NCBI RefSeq assembly: GCF_004801285.1
Contig: NZ_SSNY01000001.1
Location: 310,001 to 374,000 of the forward strand
Source: Ollibium composti
Lineage (GTDB): Bacteria; Pseudomonadota; Alphaproteobacteria; Rhizobiales; Rhizobiaceae
Length of the DNA: 64,000 nucleotides
Direction: 5' to 3'
The notes under the pieces are model-generated. The model did no database searches. It worked only from the letters and a program-made list of their open reading frames with translations, and was not told the origin of the DNA. How positions within the stretch are numbered: position 1 is the stretch's first letter; the number at the start of each line of letters is the position of its first letter. Shown piece after piece: positions 15,602 to 24,771 of the stretch. Both the position numbers and the translations under genes were made by a program.

Positions 15602-17179
15602 TCAAAAATCCGTCGGCGCGCCGCCTTCGGCGATGCGGCGCTCGACGAAGGCGTTCAGTTCGTCGCGGGTGGCGGGGTCGATGTAGGGCTCTTCGTAGCT
15701 CGCCAGCCGGTCCTTCCAGATGCGGTTGGCTTTCTCGACGGCCGTCGGCGCGCCGTGCTCGGCCCATGTCTCGTAGTTGCGCCAGTCGGAGATGACGGGC
15801 TGGTAGAAGGCGGTCTTGTAGCGGTCCTGCGTGTGCTGCGTGCCGAAGAAGTGGCCGCCGGGGCCGACGTCGCGGATGGCGTCGACCGCCAGCGCCGCCT
15901 CGGACAGATCGAGCGGCGTGAGGAACTCGGCCACCATCTGCAACAGGTCGATATCGAGGATGGTCTTCTCGTAGGAACAGGTGAGGCCGCCTTCCAGCCA
16001 GCCGGCGGCATGCTTGATGAAGTTGCCGCCCCCCTGCATGCAGCCCCACAGCGAAAAGACGCTTTCATAGGCCGCCTGCGCATCGACCGAATTGGCGGCG
16101 CAGACGTTGGAGGTGCGGTAGGGGATTTTGTAGCGCCGCGCCAGTTGCCCGCCGACGAGCTGCGCCTTCATGTATTCGGGCGTGCCGAAGGCCGGGGCGC
16201 CGGATTTCATGTCGACATTGGAGGTGAAGCCGCCATAGCCGACCGGCGCGCCTTGTTTCACCATCTGGGCGAAGGCGATGCCGGCCAACGCCTCGGCGTT
16301 CTGCTGCACCAGCGCGCCGGCCACCGTCACCGGCGCCATGGCGCCGGCCAGCGTGAAGGGCGTGACGATCACCACCTGGCCGTGCGAGGCCATCTGGATG
16401 ATGCCTTCCATCATCGGGATATCGAGCTTCAAGGGCGAGTTGGTGTTGATGATGGTGAGCAGCGACGGCTCCCGGACGAACTGCTCCATCGGCACGCCAC
16501 GGCCGATGCGGGCGATCTCGATGCCGTCCAGGTTGCGCTCGCGGCCGAGCGAATAGGCATGGAAGGCCTTGTCGGTCAGAAGCACGAAATCGCGCAGGCA
16601 TTCCAGATGCCGGACCGCCGGGTGGATATCGACCGGCTCTACGGGATAGCCGCCGGTGACGTGCAGGATGTTGTGCATCTGGCCGAGCCTGACCAGATTG
16701 CGGAAGTCCGCCTGGTTGCCGGCGCGGCGGCCGCGATCGGTGTCGGAGCAGTTCGGCGCCGACGCCATCTGCGAGAATATGATGTTGTCGCCACCGAGTT
16801 GCACGTTGTGCGCGGGATTGCGGGCATGAAGCGTGAATTCGGACGGCGCGTGGGCGATCAGCTCCAGGATCATGTCGGCGTCGAAGCGCACCCGTTCGGT
16901 GCCGTCGCGCACATCGGCGCCGTGCGCCTTCATGATGCGGCGCGCCTCCTCGTGCAGCACGTCGACGCCGATCTCCTTCAGCACCCTGAGCGACGCCAGA
17001 TGGATGTGCTCCAGTTCATCCTCGGAGATGAAGGGCGTCGGCTTCAGCGGGTTCCGAAGCTGCCGGAACACCGGCTGGTCGAAAGCGGCCGCGCCGCCGG
17101 CGCGCTTGCCCGCCCGGCCGCCGCGGCGGGCGCGTTCGGCGTGTGCGGTCGGTTCGGTGGCGGGCAGGGCTGCGGTCAT
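15602..17179 (-). CDS. Trimethylamine methyltransferase (MttB) superfamily protein, non-pyrrolysine type
   Basis: This 525-residue protein is full length for the MttB superfamily (TIM-barrel methyltransferases that move a methyl group from a quaternary or tertiary amine to a corrinoid protein). Recognisable segments are LASLRVLKEIGVDVLHEEAR, then a SQMASAPNCSDTDRGRRAG loop, TNSPLKLDIPM, VTPFTLAGAM and a C-terminal ERRIAEG. No in-frame amber codon is present, so it is of the non-pyrrolysine kind, which includes glycine betaine methyltransferases. No corrinoid protein or reactivase is in the window. It is followed on the same strand by the nuclease and the DMGDH-like gene. The methylated substrate is unknown. 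Confidence 0.85.
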   Translation of the reverse strand: MTAALPATEPTAHAERARRGGRAGKRAGGAAAFDQPVFRQLRNPLKPTPFISEDELEHIHLASLRVLKEIGVDVLHEEARRIMKAHGADVRDGTERVRFDADMILELIAHAPSEFTLHARNPAHNVQLGGDNIIFSQMASAPNCSDTDRGRRAGNQADFRNLVRLGQMHNILHVTGGYPVEPVDIHPAVRHLECLRDFVLLTDKAFHAYSLGRERNLDGIEIARIGRGVPMEQFVREPSLLTIINTNSPLKLDIPMMEGIIQMASHGQVVIVTPFTLAGAMAPVTVAGALVQQNAEALAGIAFAQMVKQGAPVGYGGFTSNVDMKSGAPAFGTPEYMKAQLVGGQLARRYKIPYRTSNVCAANSVDAQAAYESVFSLWGCMQGGGNFIKHAAGWLEGGLTCSYEKTILDIDLLQMVAEFLTPLDLSEAALAVDAIRDVGPGGHFFGTQHTQDRYKTAFYQPVISDWRNYETWAEHGAPTAVEKANRIWKDRLASYEEPYIDPATRDELNAFVERRIAEGGAPTDF

Positions 17180-17513
17180 GACGATGGCTCACGATAGGCG
17201 ATTGCGGCGGCGATAATGGACCTCCGCCGAGGACGCGATTGCGGAGGTGGCGACCCATTGGGCAAGGGAAACGACATTGCCGTGGCGCGGTGCGTCCACT
17301 TCGTCCCTCTTGCCGCCGCAAGGGCGGTAAGGCATGATTTCGCCATGCGAATGAAGGGGATCATCGCCGGTATCACGCTGCTCACCTGCTCGCGGCGCAC
17401 GCGCCATGCCGAGCTGCTCAGGCTGTGCGCGCGCATCGGCTATTCGCCGCCCGCGCTTTCCTGACATCCATGCCGGCACGCCGCCGGATCGATTCAACAG
17501 GAAGGAGCCAATC
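17180..17513. other. 334-bp divergent intergenic region, no confident gene
   Basis: This is the longest gap in the window. It separates the divergent MttB-type and aminotransferase genes and should hold both promoters. A 39-codon plus-strand frame at 17345-17464 (starting MRMKGIIAGITLLTCSRR) has G/C-rich third positions like a gene, but no good ribosome binding site or known relative. It may be a gene remnant. No hairpin with a T-run, riboswitch or repeat family member was found. Confidence 0.4.
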
Positions 17514-18890
17514 ATGAGCTACCAGAACTATTCGCTGAAGCAGCTTCAGCAGATCGACGCCTCGCATCACCTGCATCCCTTCACCGACCACAAGGAACTG
17601 CGCGAGGCCGGCTCGCGCATCATCACTCGCGCAGACGGGCCTTACATCTACGATTCGGAAGGCAACGAGTTGCTCGACGGCATGGCCGGCCTGTGGTGCG
17701 TGGCGGTCGGCTATGGCCGCGACGAACTGGCGGACGCCGCCTACAAGCAGATGAAGGAGCTGCCCTACTACAATTCCTTCTTCAAATGCTCGACGCCGAC
17801 GCCGGTGCTGCTTTCGCAGAAGCTGGTCGAGATCGCACCGGAAGGCATCAGCCAGGTCTTCTACGGCTCGTCCGGCTCGGAGGCCAACGACACGGCGGTG
17901 AGGCTGGTGCGTCATTACTGGGCGCTCGAAGGCAAGCCGGAGAAGAACTGCATCATTTCGCGCAAGAACGCCTATCACGGCTCGACCGTCGCCGGCACGT
18001 CGCTCGGCGGCATGGAGGCCATGCACAAGCAGCTCGGCGGTGCGGTGCCGAACATCGTGCATGTGATGATGCCCTACGCCTACGAGCTTGCGCTGCCCGG
18101 CGAGAGCGACCACGATTTCGGCCTGCGCGCGGCGAAGGCCGTCGAGGACGCCATCCTGGAGGCGGGGGCCGACAAGGTGGCCGCCTTCATCGGCGAGCCG
18201 ATCATGGGAGCCGGCGGCGTCAAGATCCCGCCGATGAGCTACTGGCCGGAGGTCGAGCGCATCTGCCGCAAATACGACGTGCTTTTGATGCTGGACGAAG
18301 TCATCACCGGCTATGGCCGCACCGGCGAGTGGTTCGCGGCGCAGTCGTTCGGCGTCAGGCCGGACACGATCACCACCGCCAAGGCGCTGACCTCCGGCTA
18401 TCAGCCGCTGTCGGCGCTGCTTGTCGGCGACCGCATCGCCTCCACGCTGGTCGAGAAAGGCGGCGAGTTCGCCCACGGCTACACCTATTCGGGCCACCCG
18501 GTGGCCTGCGCGGTGGCGCTTGCCAACATCGACATCATCGCGCGCGAAGGGCTGGTGGAGCGGGTGAAGAACGATACCGGTCCCTATTTCGCGCAGGCGC
18601 TTGGGGAACGCATCGCCGATCATCCGCTGGTCGGCGAAGTGCGCTCCTTCGGCCTGATGGGAGCCATCGAGATCGTCAAGGACAAGGCGACGAAGGAGCG
18701 TTTCAGCCCGTCGGGAAGTGCGGCCGTCGTCGTGCGCGACCACGCCATCGACAACGGCATGATGATGCGCGCCACCGGCGACACGATGATCCTGTCGCCG
18801 CCGCTGATCTGGACGCGCGACACCATCGACATGGCCTGCCGGCGCATCCGCAAGGCGCTTGACCTCGCGGAAGCCGATCTGCGGCGCTGA
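17514..18890 (+). CDS. Class III (omega) aminotransferase, PLP-dependent
   Basis: This 458-residue PLP enzyme of the class III aminotransferase family typically moves an amino group from putrescine, beta-alanine, taurine or similar omega-amines to pyruvate. Visible motifs are the HPFTDHKEL start, YGSSGSEANDTAVRLVRHYW, the PLP-binding D-E-V-I-T-G-Y-G-R, and the Schiff-base lysine K290 in TTAKALTSGYQPLSA. A strong GGAAGGAG ribosome binding site precedes the ATG, and a terminator follows the stop. The SpuC/putrescine-pyruvate subgroup is the closest by eye. The gene is a single transcription unit, divergent from the amine methyltransferase. Confidence 0.88.
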   Translation: MSYQNYSLKQLQQIDASHHLHPFTDHKELREAGSRIITRADGPYIYDSEGNELLDGMAGLWCVAVGYGRDELADAAYKQMKELPYYNSFFKCSTPTPVLLSQKLVEIAPEGISQVFYGSSGSEANDTAVRLVRHYWALEGKPEKNCIISRKNAYHGSTVAGTSLGGMEAMHKQLGGAVPNIVHVMMPYAYELALPGESDHDFGLRAAKAVEDAILEAGADKVAAFIGEPIMGAGGVKIPPMSYWPEVERICRKYDVLLMLDEVITGYGRTGEWFAAQSFGVRPDTITTAKALTSGYQPLSALLVGDRIASTLVEKGGEFAHGYTYSGHPVACAVALANIDIIAREGLVERVKNDTGPYFAQALGERIADHPLVGEVRSFGLMGAIEIVKDKATKERFSPSGSAAVVVRDHAIDNGMMMRATGDTMILSPPLIWTRDTIDMACRRIRKALDLAEADLRR

Positions 18891-18897
18891 ACGATCC

Positions 18898-18935
18898 GCG
18901 CCACCGGACGGAACGATCCGCCCGGTGGCGCCTTT
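18898..18935 (+). terminator. Rho-independent terminator after the aminotransferase
   Basis: A perfect 10-bp stem (GCGCCACCGG and CCGGTGGCGC) with a 14-nt loop ends in CTTTC. It begins 8 bases after the stop codon. The T-run is short but the stem is strong. Confidence 0.7.
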
Positions 18936-18978
18936 CACACATTCATTGACGGGTGGGCATCGAGGGGCGGGGACGAAC

Positions 18979-19338
18979 ATGCAGAAACGGACGGGCTTCG
19001 GCGTCGGCCTTGCCGGCGGCGATCTCCTGCTGGCGCCGATGGTGGTCTGGCTCAGGCTGCCGGCCCTGATGGGCGAGGCAAGCCACCCCGATCACTGGCC
19101 GCGCGAATCGTTCCGCGCCGTGGCGGAGAAGGCGGCAGCGGCAACGGAAGGCCTTGTCGCCGCGCAGATTTCGATGGCCGTGTCGGTGGCCTCTTTCTGG
19201 CCGGAGCTGCTATCTGGACAGGTGCCGTCGATCTGGAACGGCGTCGCGCTCCAGCGTTCGGTCGATGCGGCGTTGCGCCCGGCAGGCCGGCGCGTACGGG
19301 CGAACTACAGGCGCCTGTCGGCGAAAGCGTCGGGCTGA
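18979..19338 (+). CDS. Hypothetical helical protein, phasin-like
   Basis: This 119-residue protein is rich in alanine, without a signal peptide, and mainly amphipathic or weakly hydrophobic helices. A hydrophobic start (VGLAGGDLLLAPMVVWLRLPAL) is followed by ESFRAVAEKAAAATEGLVAAQISMAVSVASF and an Arg-rich C-terminus. The E-K-A-x-A-x-x-E-x-x-x-A pattern recalls phasin-type proteins that coat polyhydroxyalkanoate granules, but this is a weak similarity. The frame is open upstream into the aminotransferase; the ATG at 18979 comes after that gene's terminator. Confidence 0.55.
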   Translation: MQKRTGFGVGLAGGDLLLAPMVVWLRLPALMGEASHPDHWPRESFRAVAEKAAAATEGLVAAQISMAVSVASFWPELLSGQVPSIWNGVALQRSVDAALRPAGRRVRANYRRLSAKASG

Positions 19339-19344
19339 ACGCAA

Positions 19345-19375
19345 AAACCGCGCTCCCGAGGAACGCGGCTTTGCC
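19345..19375. terminator. Weak hairpin after the phasin-like gene
   Basis: ACCGCGCTC and GAACGCGGC pair with one mismatch around a short loop. On the minus strand the hairpin is followed by five T. It could end transcripts from either side of the gap before the 3-hydroxyisobutyrate dehydrogenase gene. Confidence 0.3.
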
Positions 19376-19585
19376 AGATACGCATGGCCGACGCTTACAA
19401 ACGCTGCGAAGGCATCGGCTCCGGTACGCGAGACCTGATCCGGAGCGCGGGCGGTGCGTGATGTCCGCCTCGCAATCCGTTCTACAGGCACATCGTTACC
19501 GCGTGGTTAGCGAGAGCTTAAGCAAACCTAAATTTGTAACTTTTATCGCCGCGAATTTTAGAAAAAGCGGAATGAGCTTCGAGGT

Positions 19586-20476
19586 TTACGCGGCGTCACC
19601 GCGCAGGAAATTGATGATGCCGGAGAAATCGGTGCCGGCGCCTCCCTGCGCGTTGAAAAGCGCATAGAGCTGCGCGGCCTCGGCGCCCAGCGGCGTCACG
19701 GCGCCGGACGCCTGGGCAGCTTCCTGCGACAGTTTCAGGTCCTTCAGCATGAGGGCTGCGGCAAAGCCCGGCTTGTAGTCCTTGTTGGCGGGGGAGGCCG
19801 GCACGGGGCCGGGAACCGGGCAGTAGGTGGTGAGCGACCAGCACTGGCCCGACGAGGTGGAAGCGACGTCGAACAGCGCCTGATGCGAGAGGCCGAGCTT
19901 TTCGGCCAGCACGAAGGCTTCCGCCACGCCGATCATGGAAATGCCGAGCAGCATGTTGTTGCAGATCTTGGCGGCCTGGCCGGCGCCGTCGCCGCCGCAA
20001 TGGACGATGCGCCCGGCCATCGGTTTGAGTACCGGTTCGGCGCGGGCGAAGGCATCCTCGGCGCCGCCGGCCATGAAGGTCAGGGTGCCGGCCGAAGCGC
20101 CGCCGGTGCCGCCGGAGACAGGCGCATCGACGGAGGCATGGCCGTTCTTCTGGGCGATGGCGTGCGCCTTGCGCGCCGATTCGACGTCGATGGTGGAGGA
20201 ATCGATGAACAGGCTGCCTGCCTTGGCCTTCGGCGCGATGTCGTCGTAGACCGCAAGCACATGCTTGCCGGCGGGCAGCATGGTGATGACGACATCGGCA
20301 TCCTTCACGGCGGCGGCCGCATTCGCCATGACGGTGACGCCGTGATCCTTCGCCATCGTCAGGTTCTCCGGCACGAGATCGAAGCCGAGCACGGCATGGC
20401 CCGCCTTGACGAGGTTGGCAGCCATCGGGTTGCCCATGTTGCCGAGACCGATGAAGGCGATGGTTGGGGTGGCCAT
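19586..20476 (-). CDS. mmsB: 3-hydroxyisobutyrate dehydrogenase
   Basis: This 296-residue beta-hydroxyacid dehydrogenase oxidises 3-hydroxyisobutyrate to methylmalonate semialdehyde with NAD+ in valine breakdown. The dinucleotide fold FIGLGNMGNPMAANL opens the protein, the substrate loop DAPVSGGTGGASAGTL is at about residue 120, and the catalytic lysine is in GAGQAAKICNN at about 172. It follows the isobutyryl-CoA dehydrogenase gene on the same strand, and the two enzymes belong to one pathway. The intervening hydratase and hydrolase genes are not in this window. Confidence 0.9.
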   Translation of the reverse strand: MATPTIAFIGLGNMGNPMAANLVKAGHAVLGFDLVPENLTMAKDHGVTVMANAAAAVKDADVVITMLPAGKHVLAVYDDIAPKAKAGSLFIDSSTIDVESARKAHAIAQKNGHASVDAPVSGGTGGASAGTLTFMAGGAEDAFARAEPVLKPMAGRIVHCGGDGAGQAAKICNNMLLGISMIGVAEAFVLAEKLGLSHQALFDVASTSSGQCWSLTTYCPVPGPVPASPANKDYKPGFAAALMLKDLKLSQEAAQASGAVTPLGAEAAQLYALFNAQGGAGTDFSGIINFLRGDAA

Positions 20477-20509
20477 GATTCGAATTTCCTTCTGCTGTGC
20501 CGGACTAGA

Positions 20510-20590
20510 GGGCAGTAAGGCGATAAGGCATTAGGGCAGTAGGAGCTGGTTTGTTTACCTATCGCCTTACTGCCCTATTGTCCTACTGCC
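20510..20590. repeat. Inverted-repeat element containing the end of the downstream acyl-CoA dehydrogenase gene
   Basis: GGGCAGTAAGGCGATA (20510-20525) is mirrored exactly by TATCGCCTTACTGCCC (20560-20575). A second pair, GGCAGTAGGA (20535-20544) and TCCTACTGCC (20581-20590), is interleaved with it. The units look like multiples of a CAGTAGG / CAGTAAGG word. The last arm covers the stop codon and final two codons of the acyl-CoA dehydrogenase gene. Confidence 0.75.
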
Positions 20591-21761
20591 TTCCAATCAT
20601 ATGCCTCGCGACGATCACCCGCATGATCTCGTTGGTGCCTTCGAGGATCTGATGGACGCGCAGGTCGCGCACCAGCTTCTCGACGCCGTAGTCGTGCAGG
20701 TAGCCGTAGCCGCCGAACAGCTGCAGGGCGTCGTTGGCGATGCGGAAACCGGTGTCGGTGACGAAGCGTTTGGCCATGGCCGACCACTTTGAAGCGTCGT
20801 GCGCCTTGGCGTCCAGCTTCGAGGCGGCGGCATAGAGGAAGATCCGCGAGGCCTGCAGTTCCGTCTCCATGTCGGCTAGCTTGAATTGCAGCGCCTGGAA
20901 TTGGTCGATCGTCTTGCCGAAGGCCTTGCGCTCGGACGCGTAGGCCAGTGCCTTGTCGAGCGCCGACTGTGCGCCACCGAGCGAGCAGGCGGCGATGTTG
21001 AGGCGGCCGCCGTCGAGGCCTGCCATGGCGATGCCGAAGCCGGCGCCTTCACTGGAAAGCAGGTTCTCGGCCGGCACCTTGCAATCCTCGAAGATCACCT
21101 GCCGGGTGGACTGCATGTGCCAGCCCATCTTCTTCTCGTTGGCGCCGAAGGAGAGGCCGGGCGCATCCTTCGGCACAACGAAGGTCGAGATGCCTTTCGG
21201 GCCCTCTGCGCCGGTGCGCGCCATGACGACGTAGACGTCCGAATCGCCGGCGCCGGAAATGAACTGCTTGGCGCCGTTCAGCACATAGTCCGAGCCGTTG
21301 CCGCCGCTGCGCTCTGCCTTGGTCTTCAGCGCTGCTGCATCCGAGCCCGAGCCCGGCTCGGTCAGGCAGTAGCTTGCCAGCCACTCCATCGAGGTGAGCT
21401 TCGGCAGGATGCGCTGGCGCTGTTCGTCCGAGCCGAAGCGGTCGATCATCGAGGCCGCCATGTTGTGGATCGAGATGAAGGAGGAGAAGGCCGGGCAGGC
21501 GCGCGACAGTGCCTCGAAGATCAATACGGCATCGAGCCGCCCCAACGCCGAGCCGCCGACATCGTCGCGTATATAAATACCGCCCAGCCCGAGCGGGCCG
21601 GTTTCGCGGATCACATCGGCGGGAAAGTGCCTTTCGCGGTCCCATTCCAGAGCGTTGGGCGCGACGCGCTCGGCGGCGAAGGCCTCGGCCATTTCCTGAA
21701 TGGCGCGCTGGTCCTCGTTGAGTTCGAATTGACTGCCTGCGGCTTGAACGGCGCTGTCCAT
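20583..21761 (-). CDS. Isobutyryl-CoA dehydrogenase (acyl-CoA dehydrogenase family)
   Basis: This 392-residue FAD enzyme is of normal family length. It desaturates a short branched acyl-CoA; the neighbour mmsB points to isobutyryl-CoA in valine breakdown. Family motifs are ASYCLTEPGSGSDAAALKT, the ETF-facing middle domain, RKAFGKTIDQFQALQFKLADMET and LFGGYGYLHDY. The catalytic glutamate is in the C-terminal ILEGTNEIMRVIVAR. The final residues GRQ and the stop lie in a palindromic element. Electrons would pass to electron-transferring flavoprotein. Confidence 0.85.
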   Translation of the reverse strand: MDSAVQAAGSQFELNEDQRAIQEMAEAFAAERVAPNALEWDRERHFPADVIRETGPLGLGGIYIRDDVGGSALGRLDAVLIFEALSRACPAFSSFISIHNMAASMIDRFGSDEQRQRILPKLTSMEWLASYCLTEPGSGSDAAALKTKAERSGGNGSDYVLNGAKQFISGAGDSDVYVVMARTGAEGPKGISTFVVPKDAPGLSFGANEKKMGWHMQSTRQVIFEDCKVPAENLLSSEGAGFGIAMAGLDGGRLNIAACSLGGAQSALDKALAYASERKAFGKTIDQFQALQFKLADMETELQASRIFLYAAASKLDAKAHDASKWSAMAKRFVTDTGFRIANDALQLFGGYGYLHDYGVEKLVRDLRVHQILEGTNEIMRVIVARHMIGRQ

Positions 21762-21937
21762 GGCATCCTCCCGGCCTGCGCACGCCTAGCTTGGCCAGCC
21801 GTTTTCGGCTATGCGCTGGGGTCAATCTAGACCAATGATGCGGTCGCGCAACCTACGCTTTATGCGCAGCGGCTGTGCGTGAATTCATGCGCGAGATGCA
21901 ACGTGCCGACAATTTTCGATGAACTGGGACGTTAGCC

Positions 21938-23407
21938 ATGGCGCGCGCGATCATGCTGCAAGGTACAGGCTCGGATGTCGGCAAGACGGTGGTGGTGGCG
22001 GGGCTGTGCCGCGCGGCGCTCCGGCGCGGGCTGAAGGTTAGGCCGTTCAAGCCACAGAACATGTCGAACAACGCCGCCGTCGCCGATTTGCCGGGCGAAG
22101 CGGGCGGCGGCGAGATCGGCCGTGGCCAGTGGCTGCAGGCGCTGGCCTGCGGCGTGCCGGCCTCTGTGCACATGAACCCGGTCCTGCTCAAGCCGCAGAC
22201 CGATATCGGTTCACAGGTCATCGTACAGGGCAAGGTGTTCGGCGAGGCACGCGCCCGCGACTATCAGGCGCTCAAGGCGAAGCTCATGGCCGCCGTGATG
22301 GATTCCTGGACCAAGATCGGGGAGGGGGCGGACCTCGTCGTCGTCGAGGGCGCCGGCTCGCCGGCCGAGATCAACCTGCGCGCCAACGACATCGCCAATA
22401 TGGGCTTCGCCACGCGCGTCGACGTGCCGGTGGTTCTGGTCGGTGACATCGACCGCGGCGGCGTGATCGCCTCCATCGTCGGCACGCATGCGATCTTGCC
22501 CGACGAGGACCGTGCGATGATCGCCGGTTATATCGTCAACAAGTTCCGCGGCGACGTTTCGCTGTTCGACGACGGTCTTACCGCCATCACTCGCTTCACC
22601 GGCTGGCGCTCCTTCGGTGTCGTGCCGTGGCTGAAGGCGGCGGCGCGCCTGCCCGCCGAGGATTCGGTGACGCTGGAGCGGCTTGCCGATGGCGAACGCC
22701 GGGCGCTGAAGGTTGCCGTGCCGATGCTGCCGCGCATCGCCAATTTCGACGACCTCGACCCGCTGAAGGCCGAACCGGCGGTCGAGGTGGTGTTCGTGCC
22801 ACCCGGCAAGCCGCTGCCGGCCGATGCCGGGCTGGTCGTCATCCCCGGCTCGAAATCGACAATCGGCGACCTGCTGGCGTTCCGCGAATACGGTTGGGAG
22901 CGCGACCTTGAAGCCCACCGCGCGCGCGGTGGCGCCGTCGTCGGCATCTGCGGCGGCTTCCAGATGCTGGGCAGGACCGTGCGCGATCCGGATGGCATCG
23001 AAGGCAGGGTGCGCGAGGCCAAGGGGCTTGGCCTGCTCGATGTCGAGACCGTGATGGAACCGGAAAAGACGGTGCGCAACGTCACGGCGCATTCGACGAT
23101 CTTCCAAACTCCGTTGTCGGGTTACGAAATCCATATGGGCCGCACCACCGGCCCGGATTGCGCGCGGCCGGCCGCGATCGTCGACGGGGTCGCCGACGGT
23201 GCCGTTTCCGCCGACGGCAAGGTGTTCGGCACCTATCTGCACGGGTTGTTCGGGGCCGATGCGTTTCGCGCCCGTTTTCTTGCCGGCCTCGGCGTCAGCG
23301 GCGCCGGCAGCGATCATCGCGCTGCCGTGGAAGCCGCCCTGGACGAGATCGCCGAGGAACTGGAGCGGCATCTCGATTGCGAGGCGCTGTTTTCGCTGGC
23401 GAGGTAG
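21938..23407 (+). CDS. cobQ: Cobyric acid synthase
   Basis: This 489-residue cobyric acid synthase (CobQ) uses glutamine and ATP to amidate four side chains of adenosyl-cobyrinic acid a,c-diamide in cobalamin synthesis. The N-terminal half has the GTGSDVGKT nucleotide loop, KPQNMSNNA and [13 protein letters not shown]. The C-terminal glutaminase domain has its nucleophile C338 in GICGGFQM and the histidine in GTYLHGLF. No other cob gene or B12 riboswitch is nearby, so it is a stand-alone cobalamin gene here. It is divergent from the isobutyryl-CoA dehydrogenase gene and nearly convergent with a TSUP permease gene. Confidence 0.94.
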   Translation: MARAIMLQGTGSDVGKTVVVAGLCRAALRRGLKVRPFKPQNMSNNAAVADLPGEAGGGEIGRGQWLQALACGVPASVHMNPVLLKPQTDIGSQVIVQGKVFGEARARDYQALKAKLMAAVMDSWTKIGEGADLVVVEGAGSPAEINLRANDIANMGFATRVDVPVVLVGDIDRGGVIASIVGTHAILPDEDRAMIAGYIVNKFRGDVSLFDDGLTAITRFTGWRSFGVVPWLKAAARLPAEDSVTLERLADGERRALKVAVPMLPRIANFDDLDPLKAEPAVEVVFVPPGKPLPADAGLVVIPGSKSTIGDLLAFREYGWERDLEAHRARGGAVVGICGGFQMLGRTVRDPDGIEGRVREAKGLGLLDVETVMEPEKTVRNVTAHSTIFQTPLSGYEIHMGRTTGPDCARPAAIVDGVADGAVSADGKVFGTYLHGLFGADAFRARFLAGLGVSGAGSDHRAAVEAALDEIAEELERHLDCEALFSLAR

Positions 23408-23410
23408 GCT

Positions 23411-24196
23411 TCAGAAACCCAGCATCATCCGCAGCGGGTTCGTCGGGTCGGACAGCAGCTTGGCGGCCAGCGCCAGGCACACCAGAACCAGCAGCGGCTT
23501 GATGAGGCGGGCGCCGATGCGCACCGCCAGAAGGGCGCCGACGCGGGCGCCGAGGAACTGGCAGGCGCCCATCATCAGGCCGATCTTCCAGTGAATGACG
23601 CCGACGGCGGCGAACACGGCGAAGCCGCCGAGGTTGGAGGCGAAGTTGAGCAGTTTTGTGTGCGCCGTCGCCTTGAGCACGCCGTAGCCGGCAAGCGCGA
23701 CGAAGGCGAGCATGTAGAAGGAACCGGCGCCCGGGCCGAACAGGCCGTCGTAGAAGCCGACCAGCGGCACCAGCGTGAGGCCGAACAGGAAAGGGGTGAC
23801 GCGCTCGGCGCGGTCGACGTCGTTCATGTTGGGCTTCAGCGCGAAATAGAGCGCGATCGCCACCAGCACGACAGGCAGCGCGGCGCTCAGGATGTATGCG
23901 GGCACAACGGTCGCGGCCAGCGCGCCGCAGGCGCTGCCGGCGAAGGCCATCAGTGCCGAGGGAAGCTGCTTTCTCGGATCAACCTGGCCCTTGGCGGCAT
24001 AGGCGAGCGTGGCCGAACCGGAACCGAACAGGCCTTGCAGCTTGTTCGTGCCAAGCGAGTCGACCGGCGACAGGCCGGCCAGGAGCAGCGCCGGAACGGT
24101 AATCAGGCCGCCGCCGCCGGCGATGGAATCGACAAAGCCGGCCGCGAAGGCGGCGACGGCGAGCATGGCGAGGGTCTGGGTTGCGAGATCGAACAT
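23411..24196 (-). CDS. TSUP family transporter (TauE/SafE)
   Basis: This 261-residue inner membrane protein has about eight hydrophobic helices arranged as two similar halves. It carries the family sequences AGFVDSIAGGGGLITVPALLL near the N-terminus and G-F-Y-D-G-L-F-G-P-G-A-G-S-F in the second half. TSUP proteins export or import sulfonates, sulfite or other organic anions; the substrate is not visible here. The open frame extends 21 codons upstream, but starting at 24196 puts the first helix at the N-terminus as in relatives. Its stop is 3 bases past the convergent cobQ stop. Confidence 0.85.
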   Translation of the reverse strand: MFDLATQTLAMLAVAAFAAGFVDSIAGGGGLITVPALLLAGLSPVDSLGTNKLQGLFGSGSATLAYAAKGQVDPRKQLPSALMAFAGSACGALAATVVPAYILSAALPVVLVAIALYFALKPNMNDVDRAERVTPFLFGLTLVPLVGFYDGLFGPGAGSFYMLAFVALAGYGVLKATAHTKLLNFASNLGGFAVFAAVGVIHWKIGLMMGACQFLGARVGALLAVRIGARLIKPLLVLVCLALAAKLLSDPTNPLRMMLGF

Positions 24197-24305
24197 GGAG
24201 ACGGCGAAAGCCGGAGGGATGGGTTGGGCCGTTCGATCATAGCCGAACCGTTTGCGCAAGGCCGATTCCGCGCTAACGTAAGCTGCACCAAGGAGGGAAA
24301 GGCCG

Positions 24306-24731
24306 ATGGTGGTTGCCCTGCTGGATCAGTTCCTTGCCCTGTTCGACGGCGACCCCGGCGTGCGCAAGGTGGCCGACGATCCGGTGCTGTCGGCCGAACT
24401 GCTGCTCTTGTTTCGCATGATCCTTGCCGACGGCGAGGTTGCCGAAAGCGAGATGCAGGCATTCCGCCGCATCTGCCGCGAGTCCTTCGGTATCGCTGAG
24501 ACCAGCATCGACGGCGTCATCGAGTATCTCAACGATTTCGGCTACGAGACAAACGGCTCGCAGGCGATCGCCATGTTCCGCGACCTCGACGTGGAACGGC
24601 GTCGGCTGCTGGCCTGGCACATGGCCGAGATCGCCAAGGCCGACGAGCACCTTGCCGAGAACGAGGTGCGGCTCTTGCGTCGCACGCTCGACCTGCTCGG
24701 CATCAGCCCGGTCGATCTGGTGCGGGAGTAG
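24306..24731 (+). CDS. TerB-family protein
   Basis: This 141-residue all-helical soluble protein has TerB/TerB-like features: LLFRMILADGEVAESEMQAFRRIC in the N-terminal half and a repeated IAKADEHLAENEVRLLRRTLDLLGI in the second. The acidic D-G-E/E-x-E pairs suggest metal binding. TerB proteins appear in tellurite and stress-response complexes, but single copies like this one have no known function. It is divergent from the TSUP gene and is followed by a palindromic element. Confidence 0.75.
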   Translation: MVVALLDQFLALFDGDPGVRKVADDPVLSAELLLLFRMILADGEVAESEMQAFRRICRESFGIAETSIDGVIEYLNDFGYETNGSQAIAMFRDLDVERRRLLAWHMAEIAKADEHLAENEVRLLRRTLDLLGISPVDLVRE

Positions 24732-24771
24732 GGGGTAATATCTGAACGGCGCCCACCGTACGCGGACCTGG

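Noticed and set aside
15602..17179. Pyrrolysine-type MttB
   Set aside because: No in-frame amber codon lies in the gene, so it is the non-pyrrolysine type.
21762..21937. Cobalamin riboswitch upstream of cobQ
   Set aside because: No B12-box-like segment or typical stems were found in the gap.
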